Positions 33,137 through 42,535 of a DNA stretch of 64,000 bases are shown piece by piece. The DNA lies in assembly GCF_900177725.1 (NCBI RefSeq), contig NZ_FXAT01000011.1, positions 143,843-207,842 of the forward strand, written 5' to 3'. Origin of the DNA: Paraburkholderia susongensis (GTDB lineage Bacteria > Pseudomonadota > Gammaproteobacteria > Burkholderiales > Burkholderiaceae). Within the stretch, counting starts at the first letter, position 1, and each line of letters opens with the position of its first letter. Both the position numbers and the translations under genes were made by a program. The notes under the pieces are model-generated. The model was not told the origin of the DNA. It did not search any database and worked only from the letters and a program-made list of their open reading frames with translations.

Positions 33137-33577
33137 TCATTCCCTGCCGCCCGGCACATCCCCCTCGTTCTCCCCAATCCGGTTAACTGTCCCCTGCGCG
33201 ACCGCCACGAGCTTTTCGCGGTTGCCATCCACTGCATACACGCTGCACTGGCAGGTCGCCTGATGCCGTCCCGCATGGACCACGCTCGCGCGCGCGAGCA
33301 GCATGCCGTTCATCGCCGGGCGCAGATAGTTGATCTTGTATTCGCCGGTCACGACCTTCGGGCCGAGCGACAGCGCGCCCGCGAACGTTAGCGCGTTGTC
33401 GGCGAGATAGCTGATGACGCCGCCATGCACGAAGCCATGCTGCTGCCTCAGTTCGTCGCGAATCGGCAGACAGAGGGTGAGTTCGTTGTTGCCGACGTGC
33501 GTCAATTCCGCGCCAAGCAGCATGCTGAACGGCTGGGCGTGCAGTGCGCCGCGCGCCCGGTCGAGAAGGTCAGTCAT
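33137..33577 (-). CDS. PaaI-like hotdog thioesterase
   Basis: 146 residues from MTDLLDRARGALHAQPF with AAGGAA upstream; a longer open frame has no binding site. Hotdog fold with LRQQHGFVHGGVISYLADNALTFAG, the HGG and Asp catalytic region of PaaI/YdiI-type acyl-CoA thioesterases, then NYLRPAMNGMLLARASVVHAGR. It releases CoA from acyl- or aryl-CoA esters in the cytoplasm; the substrate is not readable. Convergent with the amino-acid permease. Confidence 0.87.
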   Translation of the reverse strand: MTDLLDRARGALHAQPFSMLLGAELTHVGNNELTLCLPIRDELRQQHGFVHGGVISYLADNALTFAGALSLGPKVVTGEYKINYLRPAMNGMLLARASVVHAGRHQATCQCSVYAVDGNREKLVAVAQGTVNRIGENEGDVPGGRE

Positions 33578-33857
33578 CGTGGTTCCTTCGGAGAAGGCCC
33601 GTGTGGGCATCCGCAGTGGTGTGCTTCGTGCGGTCCCTACCCACTCTAGGAAGCGTGGCTGCACTGCGTCAAGGTGATTCGGCAAAATGCGCGCGGCATT
33701 GTTGCGCAAAAAGAATCCAATCACGATGATCGCCGACGAACAGCCGATATCGGCCGCTGTTTGCTGATATTGGTCTCAAGTCGGTCTCAAGTCGCGCGCC
33801 GACCTGCCGTAAACCCTGGTGTAGCCCCCGCCATCCTTTGCTCTCCAGGTGTCCACG

Positions 33858-35480
33858 ATGTTCAGCAAGATCAAGGTCGCATCCGGCCTCTTATGTGTTC
33901 TGGCCGCGTTCTGCGTATTCCAGCTCGTCACGGTGGGCCTCGGTTTCTGGTCGTTGACCCGCACGCACGACGACGTGGGCGAACTGTCGAACATTGCGCT
34001 CACGCAGGTGGACGCGGTCAACCAGACGACGCAGCGCCTCATGGATGCGCGCATCAACCTGTCGCGCGCCGGCACGCGCATGGTGCGCGGCGGCGCGGAG
34101 CCGACGGACATCGTGCAGCATGCGCGCGAGCAGCTTGTCGCCGCCGATCAGTCGTTCGCGGCGTTCATGAGCGCGCGCAAGACCAGCGACGAAAACAACG
34201 CGCGCGCCACCGCACTTGCCGGGCGGTACAAGACGCTGCACGACGCGCTCGGCGAACTCGCGCAGTATCTCGACTCGAACGACATCCAGGCCTTCCTCGA
34301 TCAGCCGACCCAGTCGTTTCAGGACGCCTATCTCGCGGAATCGCATAACTTCGTGCAATTCGGCGACGCCGCGAGCCGCGCCTCGCTCGATTCGATCGAT
34401 GCGCGCATGGCGGCGTTTCGCATCGTCAGTATCGTGATCCTGGTCGCGCTCGTGGCCGGCACCTTCGCGGTCTACACGGTGCTGCGCCGCGGCGTGGTGG
34501 CGCCGCTCGAAGAGGTGGGCCGCCACTTCGAGCGCATCGCGCAAGGGCGCCTCGATCAGCCGATCGCCGCGCGCGGCACCAACGAAATCGGCCGGCTGTT
34601 CTCGGGGCTCGCGACGATGCAGGCGAGCGTCGCGCGCACCGTGCAGACCGTGCGCGAATCGGCGGATTCGATCCATATCGGCGCCGATGAAATCGCGACC
34701 GGCAACGCCGATCTGTCGGCGCGCACTGAAAACCAGGCAGCTTCGCTCGAAGAAACCGCATCGAGCATGGAAGAGTTGACGGCCACCGTGCGCCAGAACG
34801 CCGGCCATGCGCGCGAAGCGAACGCGCTCGCCGAGACCGCGCTCGACGCGACCTCGCGCGGCAGTGAAGTGGTCAACCAGGTGGTCGACAAGATGCGCGG
34901 CATTGCGCAGAGTTCGGACAAGATCGCCGAGATCATTTCGGTGATCGACGGCATTGCGTTCCAGACGAACATTCTCGCGCTGAACGCAGCCGTCGAAGCG
35001 GCGCGTGCGGGCGAGCAGGGCCGTGGCTTCGCGGTCGTGGCGGGCGAGGTGCGCGGGCTCGCGCAGCGCAGCGCGCAATCGGCGAAGGAAATCAAGACGC
35101 TGATCAGCGAGTCGGTTGCCGAGATTCAGGGCGGCTCGACGCTCGTCGAGCGCGCCGGCGAAGCGATGAGCCACGTGTCCACGTCGATTTTGCGCGTCAC
35201 GCAGATGATGGCGGAGATCAGCGCGTCGTCGCTCGAGCAGAGTACCGGCATCGAGCAGGTGAACCAGGCGGTCGTGCAGATGGACGAGATGACGCAGCAG
35301 AACGCGGCGCTCGTCGAACAGGCTGCTGCTGCGGCGGCTTCACTGCATCAGCAGACTCAGCAATTGAAGCAGGCGGTATCGGTGTTCGAAATTTCGGAAA
35401 CTGTGTTGCGTACGCAACACCCCGGCGCAATGCAGGCGGTGAATGCGGAATTCGGATTAACCACAATGCATGCGATTTAA
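33858..35480 (+). CDS. methyl-accepting chemotaxis protein
   Basis: 540 residues. Membrane segment 1 (about 7-30), a four-helix periplasmic ligand domain of Tar type (about 31-185), segment 2 (about 187-208), HAMP (about 210-262) and a signalling domain whose tip reads IAFQTNILALNAAVEAARAGEQGRGFAVVAGEVR. Methylation helices contain Gln/Glu pairs (TENQAASLEETASSMEELTAT). There is no C-terminal CheR-binding pentapeptide. The ATG at 33858 follows AGGTG. Confidence 0.93.
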   Translation: MFSKIKVASGLLCVLAAFCVFQLVTVGLGFWSLTRTHDDVGELSNIALTQVDAVNQTTQRLMDARINLSRAGTRMVRGGAEPTDIVQHAREQLVAADQSFAAFMSARKTSDENNARATALAGRYKTLHDALGELAQYLDSNDIQAFLDQPTQSFQDAYLAESHNFVQFGDAASRASLDSIDARMAAFRIVSIVILVALVAGTFAVYTVLRRGVVAPLEEVGRHFERIAQGRLDQPIAARGTNEIGRLFSGLATMQASVARTVQTVRESADSIHIGADEIATGNADLSARTENQAASLEETASSMEELTATVRQNAGHAREANALAETALDATSRGSEVVNQVVDKMRGIAQSSDKIAEIISVIDGIAFQTNILALNAAVEAARAGEQGRGFAVVAGEVRGLAQRSAQSAKEIKTLISESVAEIQGGSTLVERAGEAMSHVSTSILRVTQMMAEISASSLEQSTGIEQVNQAVVQMDEMTQQNAALVEQAAAAAASLHQQTQQLKQAVSVFEISETVLRTQHPGAMQAVNAEFGLTTMHAI

Positions 35481-35536
35481 TGCGGCGGCGCTAAAAAAGC
35501 ATGCATCGAAAAGATGCATCAGAAAAGCCCAAAAAG

Positions 35537-35565
35537 AAAATGGCTCGCGCAAGGCGAGCCATTTT
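35537..35565. terminator. bidirectional terminator, chemoreceptor / cold-shock genes
   Basis: AAAATGGCTCG and CGAGCCATTTT form an 11-bp perfect stem around CGCAAGG, giving A- and T-runs on both sides, between convergent genes. A second small hairpin (GATGCATC-like, about 35500-35522) precedes it. Confidence 0.85.
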
Positions 35566-35637
35566 GCATTAGATGCGGGGCCTGAAAAGGCGCCTATGTG
35601 CGCAATCTAAGCCGGTCTATGAAGTACCTGGAAGTAC

Positions 35638-35841
35638 TTAGATCGACTGGATGTTCGCAGCCTGCTTGCCCTTCGGGCCTTGCTTGACTTCGAACGACAC
35701 CTTCTGGTTTTCCTGCAGGGACTTGAAGCCCGAGGACTGGATTTCCGAGAAGTGCGCAAACAGGTCTTCACCGCCGTCGTCCGGCGTAATGAAACCAAAG
35801 CCCTTTGCATCGTTAAACCACTTAACAGTACCTGTTGCCAT
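35638..35841 (-). CDS. cspA: cold-shock protein, CspA family
   Basis: 67 residues, MATGTVKWFNDAKGFGFITPDDGGEDLFAHFSEI, a single OB-fold with RNP1 KGFGFI and RNP2 DLFAHF complete. It binds single-stranded RNA and acts as an RNA chaperone. Upstream of the ATG the minus strand is AT-rich (AACATTTATTGGATCAAAA), as in the leaders of csp mRNAs. The gene number among paralogues is unknown, so the symbol denotes the family. Confidence 0.95.
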   Translation of the reverse strand: MATGTVKWFNDAKGFGFITPDDGGEDLFAHFSEIQSSGFKSLQENQKVSFEVKQGPKGKQAANIQSI

Positions 35842-36165
35842 TTTTGATCCAATAAATGTTGTGTGTTGCATTCGCGTTCGTTATTCCTCGACATGAGGCG
35901 AAGCGCGAGGGGAGAGTTGTATCACGTCTTTATGACAGACGCCAATCAACCTGCATTCGGGTATTCCCCGGTTTTGACGTTTTTTCGACGTTTGCACCGC
36001 TGCCGGAAGGTATTTCTTGTCGCCAGGGTAAACCAGCGGCAGTGCCTTCCGGACAAATTTTGGACAAAGGACCGGCGCATTTCTCCGCCAGGGCGATGGT
36101 TTTCTGTCGGTTCGTTCGACCTGCTATCTTCCGGCATCCGCCTTTAAATCCCCCTCAAAATCTGC

Positions 36166-37299
36166 TTAAGGCTGTGCTTTGGGTTCCTCGGCCGCGGGCA
36201 GCGCGGCATAGGCGGTGGCGAGGTGATACGGCGTGGTGGACGGCATGTCCGCGCGTGCGACTTCGCCTTCGGGTGTCTTGCACTCGAACCAGCCGCGCGG
36301 ATGCAAAAAGCGTTGCTCGAAGAGCGCAATCTGGCGCGGCAGCGCGGCGTGCGCGGCCGGGTCGTCGTGGCAGGCGAGCGCGCGCAGATATTCCGTTTGC
36401 GCCCAGATCCGCTGGGTCGCGTCCTTGACGTTGCCGGCTTCGTCGAGCGATGCGCACACGGCGCCACTATCCGGGTCCACGCCGTGCTGCTGCGCGAAGG
36501 TAAAGGCGCGCGCGAGCGCTTCGGCAAGCCCGGTTCCGTCGAGCAGGCCGCCCGCCTGCCTGACGAGCCAGAACCACTCGAACTGATGCCCCGGCTCCAG
36601 GCGGTTGCCGCCCGCGCCGATCGGCAATTCGGCGATGCAGCCACTCGGCGCATGCACGAAGTGCCGCGCGACCGCGCCGGCAAGGCGGCGCAGCGCGGCG
36701 CCGAAGGCGTTGTCGCGCGTCGCTTCGCAGGCGGCGAGCCAGGCTTCGGTCAGGTGCATCAGCGGATTTTGCAGCGGCGTGCCGGTGACCTTCGCGAAGT
36801 CGACGGTGAGCGCGGCGTTGAACAGATCGTCGTCGGCCGCGAAGTTCGACTGGATCAGCGCCGACGTGCTGTGCACGATTTCCAGCGCGTCGTGGCTGCC
36901 GGTGCGCCGGCCGTATTCGGCGCAGGCGAACACGACGAATGCGTGCGTGTAGAGGTCCTTGGTGGTGTCGAGCGGCGCGCCGAGCGCGTCGACGCTGTAG
37001 AACCATCCGCCGTGGTCAGTGTCCTGAAAGATGTGCTTCAACGAATCGAACAGCACGTGCGCATGCTCGAAGTCGCCTGCCTGTGAGAAGGTGAACAACT
37101 GTCGCGCGCACGCCATCGCCCGATAGCGTTGCGCGGGCAGCGGCCGATGATCGTCGGCGCTGAGCGCTTCGTACGGCAGTTTCAATGCGGTGTTGAAGCC
37201 GGGCCCGCGCCACATCGGCAGCACCACGTTCGCGAAGTGCTCGCGCAGCGCGGTCGCGCCGGCGGTGGCCGAGGTGGGGGAAGGGGGCGTGCTTGGCAT
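36166..37299 (-). CDS. AGE-family sugar epimerase/isomerase
   Basis: 377 residues, an (alpha/alpha)6 barrel protein of the N-acylglucosamine 2-epimerase group. Signals: TKDLYTHAFVVFACAEY, PLMHLTEAWLAA, EPGHQFEWFWLVRQ and QRIWAQTEYLRAL, with the conserved His pairs expected for proton transfer. Relatives interconvert mannose/fructose/glucose or epimerise GlcNAc; which is not readable. Single gene; the region 35872-36165 downstream holds nothing I can name. Confidence 0.87.
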   Translation of the reverse strand: MPSTPPSPTSATAGATALREHFANVVLPMWRGPGFNTALKLPYEALSADDHRPLPAQRYRAMACARQLFTFSQAGDFEHAHVLFDSLKHIFQDTDHGGWFYSVDALGAPLDTTKDLYTHAFVVFACAEYGRRTGSHDALEIVHSTSALIQSNFAADDDLFNAALTVDFAKVTGTPLQNPLMHLTEAWLAACEATRDNAFGAALRRLAGAVARHFVHAPSGCIAELPIGAGGNRLEPGHQFEWFWLVRQAGGLLDGTGLAEALARAFTFAQQHGVDPDSGAVCASLDEAGNVKDATQRIWAQTEYLRALACHDDPAAHAALPRQIALFEQRFLHPRGWFECKTPEGEVARADMPSTTPYHLATAYAALPAAEEPKAQP

Positions 37300-37698
37300 A
37301 GTCGAATGGGTTCAGGCGCGGTGTGCGCGAGGTGCAGGGTGTCGAAGCGGAAGCGGCATTCAGGGCGGCGGGTCCAGGTTGCGGGTCAGGATTGCAATTC
37401 ACGGTTCAGGGTTGCAATGCAAGGCCGTAATTCGAGGCTACGGTTCCTGGCCACATTTCCGGGCCGTATTTCCAAAGGCGCCTTTCCAGGGGCGCGGCGG
37501 TGTGCGGCCTAGCATAATGCAAACGCCTTGCGCTGACACGTTAGCTCGATCATCTGTAATGCTCGACGCATATGCGGCGCAAGAGGCGCAAGAGGCGTAT
37601 GCAGTACATGCGGCACATGCTGCATGCGCCGCGCGCAAAGCCAGGCGCGCATGCCGCGACAACCCCCCGGCTCATTTCACAAATAAGGAGGAACAACA
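37300..37698. other. gap with imperfect repeats
   Basis: No gene is supported. Around 37370-37445 words of the form GGGTTGCAATGC / GGATTGCAATTC recur, and 37565-37640 is a run of GCRCAAGAGGCGYA-like units whose translation (AQEAQEAYAVHAAHAAC) is compositional only. Confidence 0.35.
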
Positions 37699-38385
37699 AT
37701 GCTGGGCAATCTCGAACTCATCTCCCGTCTCGTGTTGGCCGCAGCGCTCGGCAGCGTGATCGGCTTCGAGCGCGAGCGGCTTTCGTGGGCGGCGGGATTG
37801 CGTACGCACATGCTGGTCTGCGTGGGGTCGGCGCTCATCATGATCGTGTCGGCGTATGGCTTCGCCGAAGTGCTGCAGGGCGAACACGTCGTGCTCGATC
37901 CGTCGCGGATGGCCGCCCAGGTGGTGTCGGGCATCGGCTTTCTCGGCGCGGGTTCGATCCTGTTGCGCGGCGAGATCGTGCGCGGGCTGACCACCGCGGC
38001 GAGCCTGTGGTCGGTCGCCGCAATCGGGCTCGCGGTCGGCGGCGGACTGTACACGGCGTCGATCGCGGCGACCATCATCATCCTGATCATCCTTGCCGGC
38101 ATCAAGCCGCTGGAGCGGCGCTTCATCACGGTCAAGCAGCGGCGCCAGCTGACGATGATCGTCGAGCGCGGCGCGTTGACGTTTCACTCGCTGCACGACG
38201 AACTCGGCGCCGCGAGCCCGCGTGTCAAGCAGTTCGTGATGCAGCAGAGCGACGACGCGCCCGAGTGCGACGAGGTGCTGATTACGCTGCATCGCGTGTC
38301 GAGTGTGGAATACGAGTCGATCTGCGAGCGCTTGCGGCAGTTGCCCGGCGTCAGACAGTTCCGCCAGGACGACGCGGCGTCGTGA
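37699..38385 (+). CDS. MgtC/SapB-family membrane protein
   Basis: 228 residues behind AATAAGGAGGA. Four or five N-terminal membrane segments carry the family signature LAAALGSVIGFERERLSWAAGLRTHMLVCVGSAL and VVSGIGFLGAGSILLRGEIVRGLTTAASLW. The C-terminal 85 residues form a cytoplasmic ACT-like domain. MgtC proteins support survival at low Mg2+ and in hosts; many homologues have other, unknown roles. Confidence 0.9.
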   Translation: MLGNLELISRLVLAAALGSVIGFERERLSWAAGLRTHMLVCVGSALIMIVSAYGFAEVLQGEHVVLDPSRMAAQVVSGIGFLGAGSILLRGEIVRGLTTAASLWSVAAIGLAVGGGLYTASIAATIIILIILAGIKPLERRFITVKQRRQLTMIVERGALTFHSLHDELGAASPRVKQFVMQQSDDAPECDEVLITLHRVSSVEYESICERLRQLPGVRQFRQDDAAS

Positions 38386-38561
38386 AGCGAGGCAGTGGCG
38401 GATCGGCACAAATTCTCGACGCAAATCGTCGGCGCAAATCCTCGCCGAATGGCTTCGGCGCGGGCGGACCGCCGTGCGACAATGCGGGCTCTAAAAATTC
38501 CAATGGCAATGATGAGCGGCATCTGGCGCCTGCGTTCCCGGCGACGACCGCTTTTTTCTCT

Positions 38562-40052
38562 ATGGCTGATTCCGTAGCATCCTCGCAGTCCAGGCCCAGG
38601 CGCGCCGCTTCGAAGAAGCAGCGTCAGGGCAGCGTCTCCACCGAAACCGAAAACAAGCTGGCGCGCGCGGCGCGCTCGGCACAACGCCTCGCGCAACTGA
38701 GCGGCGCTTCGCGCGACGGCAGCACACTCGACTTGTTCCCCGACGATCCCACCCGCGCGGCGCTCGAAGCGATGAACATCGACATTCGCCAGGGCACGCT
38801 GGATGGCTTCGAATTGCCCGACGTGGTGCTGCAGGCAGTCGGCGCGCTCGACGACAACGCATTGCCCGACAAGGCCGCGCGCCGTGCGCCGCGCGCCGCG
38901 AAGGCCGACGCTGCGGCGCCCGTCAATGCGCAATTGAGCGGGCTTGATATCGAGCCGCCGCCGGCCGCGGAGATTGCGTCGGCGGACGGCGTGGCGGACG
39001 GTGGGGCGGTAGACGTTGCAGGCAGCGTAAATGCTGCGACAAACCCCTCAGGTGCTTCAAGCGATGCGACGCCGAAGGCGGACGCGACTACTGGAGATAA
39101 ACCCACCGCAACCGCGCGCGAGCAGTCCGCGCCGCTTACTTCGGCGATGGCGGCGGCGACCGTCGCTCGCAGCGTGACCGCGTTGCGCCAGACGACGGAT
39201 GCAGGGTCGGCGACTGGTTCGATGGTGGCGGGTTCGTCCGTTGCACCGACCTCGGGCGGAGGCAAGCGGCCGCAGCGCTTCACCGCGACCTTCGCGAAGG
39301 CCGCGATGGCTTCGGGCGAAACGGCCGCTACCACCGGCGCCGTCATCGCCGACGCCGGCAACGCAAGTCAATCCGCCGATGAGGCTGCTGTGCAAACGTC
39401 CGCCCGTTCCGCTGGGCTCGCCGCCGCCACAGAGTGGGTGGACATGGAGCAGGTAGAGACGGAGCGGGCGGACACGAAGCAGGACAAATCATCTGCACCC
39501 GCAGCGGCACCCGTGGCCACGGACACGGACACCCACGCCGCATTCGCCGCACCCTGGCGCGAAGCGCATAGCGCCGAAGCAACCACCGCCGCGCTACGCG
39601 CCGGGCCGGAATTGGATCTCGCGCGGGCCACCGCCTTTGCCGATACCGTCGATGCGCTTTATGGCGTGATCGCCGATCAGCGCCGCGCCGCGACCGATCA
39701 CTCGCGCCGCGTGAAATGGATGCTGTCGGTCGTGGTGGGGGCGCTGCTGGTCACGGTCGCGATCGGCGTTACGCAGACCCTGCTGCTGATGCGCTTGACC
39801 CGCGAGACCACGGCCCAGCAGCACCGCATCGAGCAGATGATGCAGAACCAGCAGGCGGCGATGGTCAGCCTGCTCGACACGCACGCAGCCATGGCGGCCG
39901 CGAACGCCGCCTCCGCGCCAGCTACGGCGACACCCGTTGCGACGACGCCGGCTGCGCCCCAACAGGCTGCTGGCGTAACGCCGGTTCATACCCGGCACGC
40001 CGGCCGCGCGCCGCACGGCCATAGGACGAAAGCGTCCCCGGCGACGAACTGA
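38562..40052 (+). CDS. Ala-rich single-span membrane protein, 496 aa, unknown function
   Basis: Starts MADSVASSQSRPRRAASKKQ; a binding site is not obvious. Residues 25-100 contain a charged helix and TLDLFPDDPTRAALEAMNIDI. Residues about 115-350 are low-complexity Ala/Thr/Ser/Asp. A single membrane span (WMLSVVVGALLVTVAIGVTQ, about 387-406) is followed by a coiled-coil (RLTRETTAQQHRIEQMMQNQQ) and a basic His-rich tail. The form suggests a long cytoplasmic arm tethered to the membrane. No family recognised. It follows the MgtC-like gene by 176 bases. Confidence 0.7.
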   Translation: MADSVASSQSRPRRAASKKQRQGSVSTETENKLARAARSAQRLAQLSGASRDGSTLDLFPDDPTRAALEAMNIDIRQGTLDGFELPDVVLQAVGALDDNALPDKAARRAPRAAKADAAAPVNAQLSGLDIEPPPAAEIASADGVADGGAVDVAGSVNAATNPSGASSDATPKADATTGDKPTATAREQSAPLTSAMAAATVARSVTALRQTTDAGSATGSMVAGSSVAPTSGGGKRPQRFTATFAKAAMASGETAATTGAVIADAGNASQSADEAAVQTSARSAGLAAATEWVDMEQVETERADTKQDKSSAPAAAPVATDTDTHAAFAAPWREAHSAEATTAALRAGPELDLARATAFADTVDALYGVIADQRRAATDHSRRVKWMLSVVVGALLVTVAIGVTQTLLLMRLTRETTAQQHRIEQMMQNQQAAMVSLLDTHAAMAAANAASAPATATPVATTPAAPQQAAGVTPVHTRHAGRAPHGHRTKASPATN

Positions 40053-40455
40053 CGGTTCTTCCCGTCGCGCCAGTGCAAGGCTGGCGCGACGGCGGTTCAT
40101 GACGGCTACACCGGCCACGCACTACGTGGCCGCAGGGCGAAAGTACTCAACCCGAACGGGATAGCTCTGCCGCCGCACCGCGCCTCCACGCGCCAATCCC
40201 GAGGCGCCAATGAATTTCCCTGCTCGTTGCGCGCATCCGCGAGACCGCACCCCAACGCTCCAGTAGCCGCCCCATTGAGCCCGAAAATGTTAAATCGGGG
40301 ACGTTGTCGTGATGCAACGCATCAAGACCCAATCAGGCTGCGACATCGCACCACACCGAAAAATTGCTGCATTGCACTAGCTTTTTCCTAGGGAAAACCC
40401 TATAGTTACGGTTAAGGGAAAACCCTAGCAACGCAATCACTAACCGGGAGTCGCC
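40053..40455. other. gap with hairpin and twin palindromes
   Basis: CGTCGCGCCAG (40063-40073) and CTGGCGCGACG (40081-40091) form an 11-bp hairpin that may end the previous transcript, though no T-tract follows. The AT-rich end holds the twin palindromes at 40389. Nothing else is supported. Confidence 0.45.
40389..40427. repeat. twin palindromes, AGGGAAAACCCT, 25 bp apart
   Basis: TAGGGAAAACCCTA at 40389-40402 and AAGGGAAAACCCTA at 40414-40427. Each is a dyad around AAAA, with centres 25 bp apart, about 30 bases before the 52-residue gene. The spacing of roughly two and a half helical turns and the position suggest a regulator-binding pair within the promoter. Confidence 0.6.
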
Positions 40456-40614
40456 ATGAGCTTCATCTTTGCACTGTTTCAAAAGGTCAGCGACCTCTTT
40501 GCGTCGCCCCATCTGCCGCTGGATTCGGACTACTCGTACGCAGCCCGTAGCCGCGAAGCGGATCGCATGCGCCGCGCGCAAGCCACGCTGTTCGGCATCA
40601 AGCTGACCGACTAA
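40456..40614 (+). CDS. small protein, 52 aa, DUF3563-like
   Basis: MSFIFALFQKVSDLFASPHL opens a protein with an amphipathic N-terminal helix and a charged C-terminal helix (YAARSREADRMRRAQATLFG). GGGAG lies six bases before the ATG. Size and layout (hydrophobic start, Tyr/Asp middle, RR-rich helix) recall the small DUF3563-type proteins of Burkholderia; function unknown. A terminator follows at 40686. Confidence 0.65.
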   Translation: MSFIFALFQKVSDLFASPHLPLDSDYSYAARSREADRMRRAQATLFGIKLTD

Positions 40615-41057
40615 GTAAGAGCAGCCTCACCGTCCCAGGCGCAACATAACGCGCCGGGGCGCGCACTTCGGGTGCGCATCTCAATGAAGCCACTGTTCGC
40701 GCAAGCGAATCGTGGCTTTTTGCTTTTCGGCCGCCGTGCCGCGCGACGGGCGTCATCCTTGCGAAATATTTCTCGGGCGAAATGAATGTAACAGGCTCTC
40801 ATGTCGATTCGCCGCACCGTCTCGCCGGTCTATGCTGAAAGTCTTGAAGAACGGGACTCGAGAGCAGGAAGCGGATTCCATCATCCGTCCCTATCTATGA
40901 AATTCTCGCTTACAAGTGCTCACGTCTTCACGCGATTCGGGCCGCTAAAGTGGGTCACAAGCGTACGGTGTCTGGTTCGGGCTCAATCGAGCCGGAGCGG
41001 CAAAGCCCAACAAACACGGACGCTGGCCTGGAATAAAACTTTGACGGGAGGTCCATT
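40615..41057. other. gap with terminator, upstream of the His-rich protein
   Basis: After the terminator (40686) I see no gene. A small dyad GGGCTC-AATC-GAGCCG lies near 40978-40994. Confidence 0.4.
40686..40721 (+). terminator. terminator of the 52-residue gene
   Basis: GAAGCCAC plus GTTCGC pairs with GCGAAT plus GTGGCTT around GCAA, followed by TTTTTGC. The stem has one mismatch. Confidence 0.8.
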
Positions 41058-41366
41058 ATGAAAACCTTTGGCAAGGCATCACGCTCGGTTATTGCAACTC
41101 TTCTCGCTGGCGGCGCACTGCTCGCTGCCGGCGGCGCGTTCGCCCAGGAACGGGTGGTCATCGAAAACGGTCCGGCGCCGGTCGTGTACGGTCAGCCGCA
41201 CATGATGCCGGTGGGCGTGTCGGTCAACATCGGCTGGCATGGCGACCGCTACTGGGACGGCCATCGCTACTGGGCGCACGATGATTGGATGCGTCGTCAT
41301 CCGCACGACTACGATCCGCACCACCACGGCGACGACCATCGTCCGCCGCCCCAGCCCCGCTATTAA
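41058..41366 (+). CDS. secreted His/Trp-rich small protein
   Basis: 102 residues behind GGGAGGTCC. Signal peptide to AFA|QERVV (about residue 30). The mature part is aromatic and basic (VNIGWHGDRYWDGHRYWAHDDWMRRH) and ends in a His/Asp/Pro-rich tail (PHHHGDDHRPPPQ), suggesting periplasmic metal binding. Similar small HGDRYWDG proteins are common in Burkholderia; no function is established to my knowledge. Confidence 0.8.
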   Translation: MKTFGKASRSVIATLLAGGALLAAGGAFAQERVVIENGPAPVVYGQPHMMPVGVSVNIGWHGDRYWDGHRYWAHDDWMRRHPHDYDPHHHGDDHRPPPQPRY

Positions 41367-41403
41367 TGCGGGCATGACGGCGCCGCAACAGGCGGCGTGA
41401 GTC

Positions 41404-41448
41404 CACGAAGCCGGTCCTTCCCTCGCGGAAAGACCGGCTTCGTCGTGT
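41404..41448 (+). terminator. terminator hairpin
   Basis: ACGAAGCCGGTC and GACCGGCTTCGT form a 12-bp stem around 15 bases (itself partly paired, CTTCC/GGAAA), followed by CGTGTCT. Probably ends the His-rich protein transcript. Confidence 0.6.
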
Positions 41449-41515
41449 CTGGACGCGGGTTTCGCGCGTGCTGCGTTATGCTTCGAAGCTTTCATCGACG
41501 GCAGCGGGAGCAGGT

Positions 41516-42442
41516 GTGGACAAGACAACGCAGGACGTGGCGGTAGGCGTGGTGGGTACGGGGCTGATGGGCGTCGGCATTGCGACGCAAAGCGCCTTGC
41601 ATGGGTACCGGACGATCGTGCACGACGTCGACCCGGCGCGTCTTGCGAGCGTCGCGCCGAAAGCGGAAGCGGTGCTCGACGAATTGATCGATGCCGGCCG
41701 TATCGACCAGTCGGCGAAACAGGCGGCGCTCTCGCGCATCGAAACGCACGCGCGGCTCGACGCGATCGCGTCCGCGCAATTCGTGATCGAGGCGATCCCC
41801 GAAGTGCTCGAACTGAAGCACCGTCTCTATGCGGCGCTGACCAACCTGCTCGCCGACGATGCGATTCTCGCGAGCAACACGAGCAGTTTCCCGCCCGATC
41901 AGCTGGCCTCGCCGCTGCGCGCGAAAGAGCGCTTCGTGATCGCGCATTTCTGGAACCCGCCGCACATGATTCCGCTCGTCGAAGTCGTGCCCGGCAGCGC
42001 GACCGCGCCGGAAGTCACGCAGCGCACCGCCGCGCTGATGGGCGCGATCGGCATGGAGCCGGTCGTGCTCGCGAAGGCGATTCCGGGTTTCGTCGGCAAC
42101 CGGCTGCAGTTCGCGGTGCTGCGCGAGGCACTGAATATCGTCCGTTCGGGGGCGGCGACGCCCGAAGTGGTCGACCGGGTGATGAAGGCTTCGCTGGGGC
42201 GCCGCTGGGGTATCGTCGGCCCGTTCGAGGGCGCGGACATGGGCGGGCTCGACACCTTCGTCGACATCGCCTCGCATCTGATGCCGCAACTCGCGAAGGA
42301 CGAGGACGTGATCGATCTGCTGCGCGCGCAGGTCGACGCGGGACGGGTCGGCGTGCGCAGCGGCGCGGGCTTTCACGAGTGGGACGAAGCGCGTCTTGCG
42401 CGCGTCGCGGAAGGGCGCAAGCGCGTGATCGGCCGCGGCTAG
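41516..42442 (+). CDS. 3-hydroxyacyl-CoA dehydrogenase family protein
   Basis: 308 residues with a GTG start behind GGGAG (41505); an in-frame ATG at 41468 has no binding site. Rossmann motif VGVVGTGLMGVGIATQSA, catalytic region ASNTSSFPPDQLAS and HFWNPPHMIPLVEVVPG (His-Asn of the active site), then GFVGNRLQFAVLREAL. Relatives include 3-hydroxybutyryl-CoA, L-carnitine and L-gulonate (lambda-crystallin) dehydrogenases; the single-domain length fits all of these. Confidence 0.85.
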   Translation: MDKTTQDVAVGVVGTGLMGVGIATQSALHGYRTIVHDVDPARLASVAPKAEAVLDELIDAGRIDQSAKQAALSRIETHARLDAIASAQFVIEAIPEVLELKHRLYAALTNLLADDAILASNTSSFPPDQLASPLRAKERFVIAHFWNPPHMIPLVEVVPGSATAPEVTQRTAALMGAIGMEPVVLAKAIPGFVGNRLQFAVLREALNIVRSGAATPEVVDRVMKASLGRRWGIVGPFEGADMGGLDTFVDIASHLMPQLAKDEDVIDLLRAQVDAGRVGVRSGAGFHEWDEARLARVAEGRKRVIGRG

Positions 42443-42535
42443 TGCGGTATAAGTAGCTTCTCTTCGCCGCTCCCGTATTCAGGCGCACCGCCTTCCCTGG
42501 GCGCTCACGATCACACGCCAACCCAACCCTACGCC

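Noticed and set aside
37572..38561. In-frame upstream extension of the Ala-rich membrane protein
   Set aside because: It runs through the MgtC-like gene in another frame and has Arg-rich shadow composition; the Met at 38562 is a better start.
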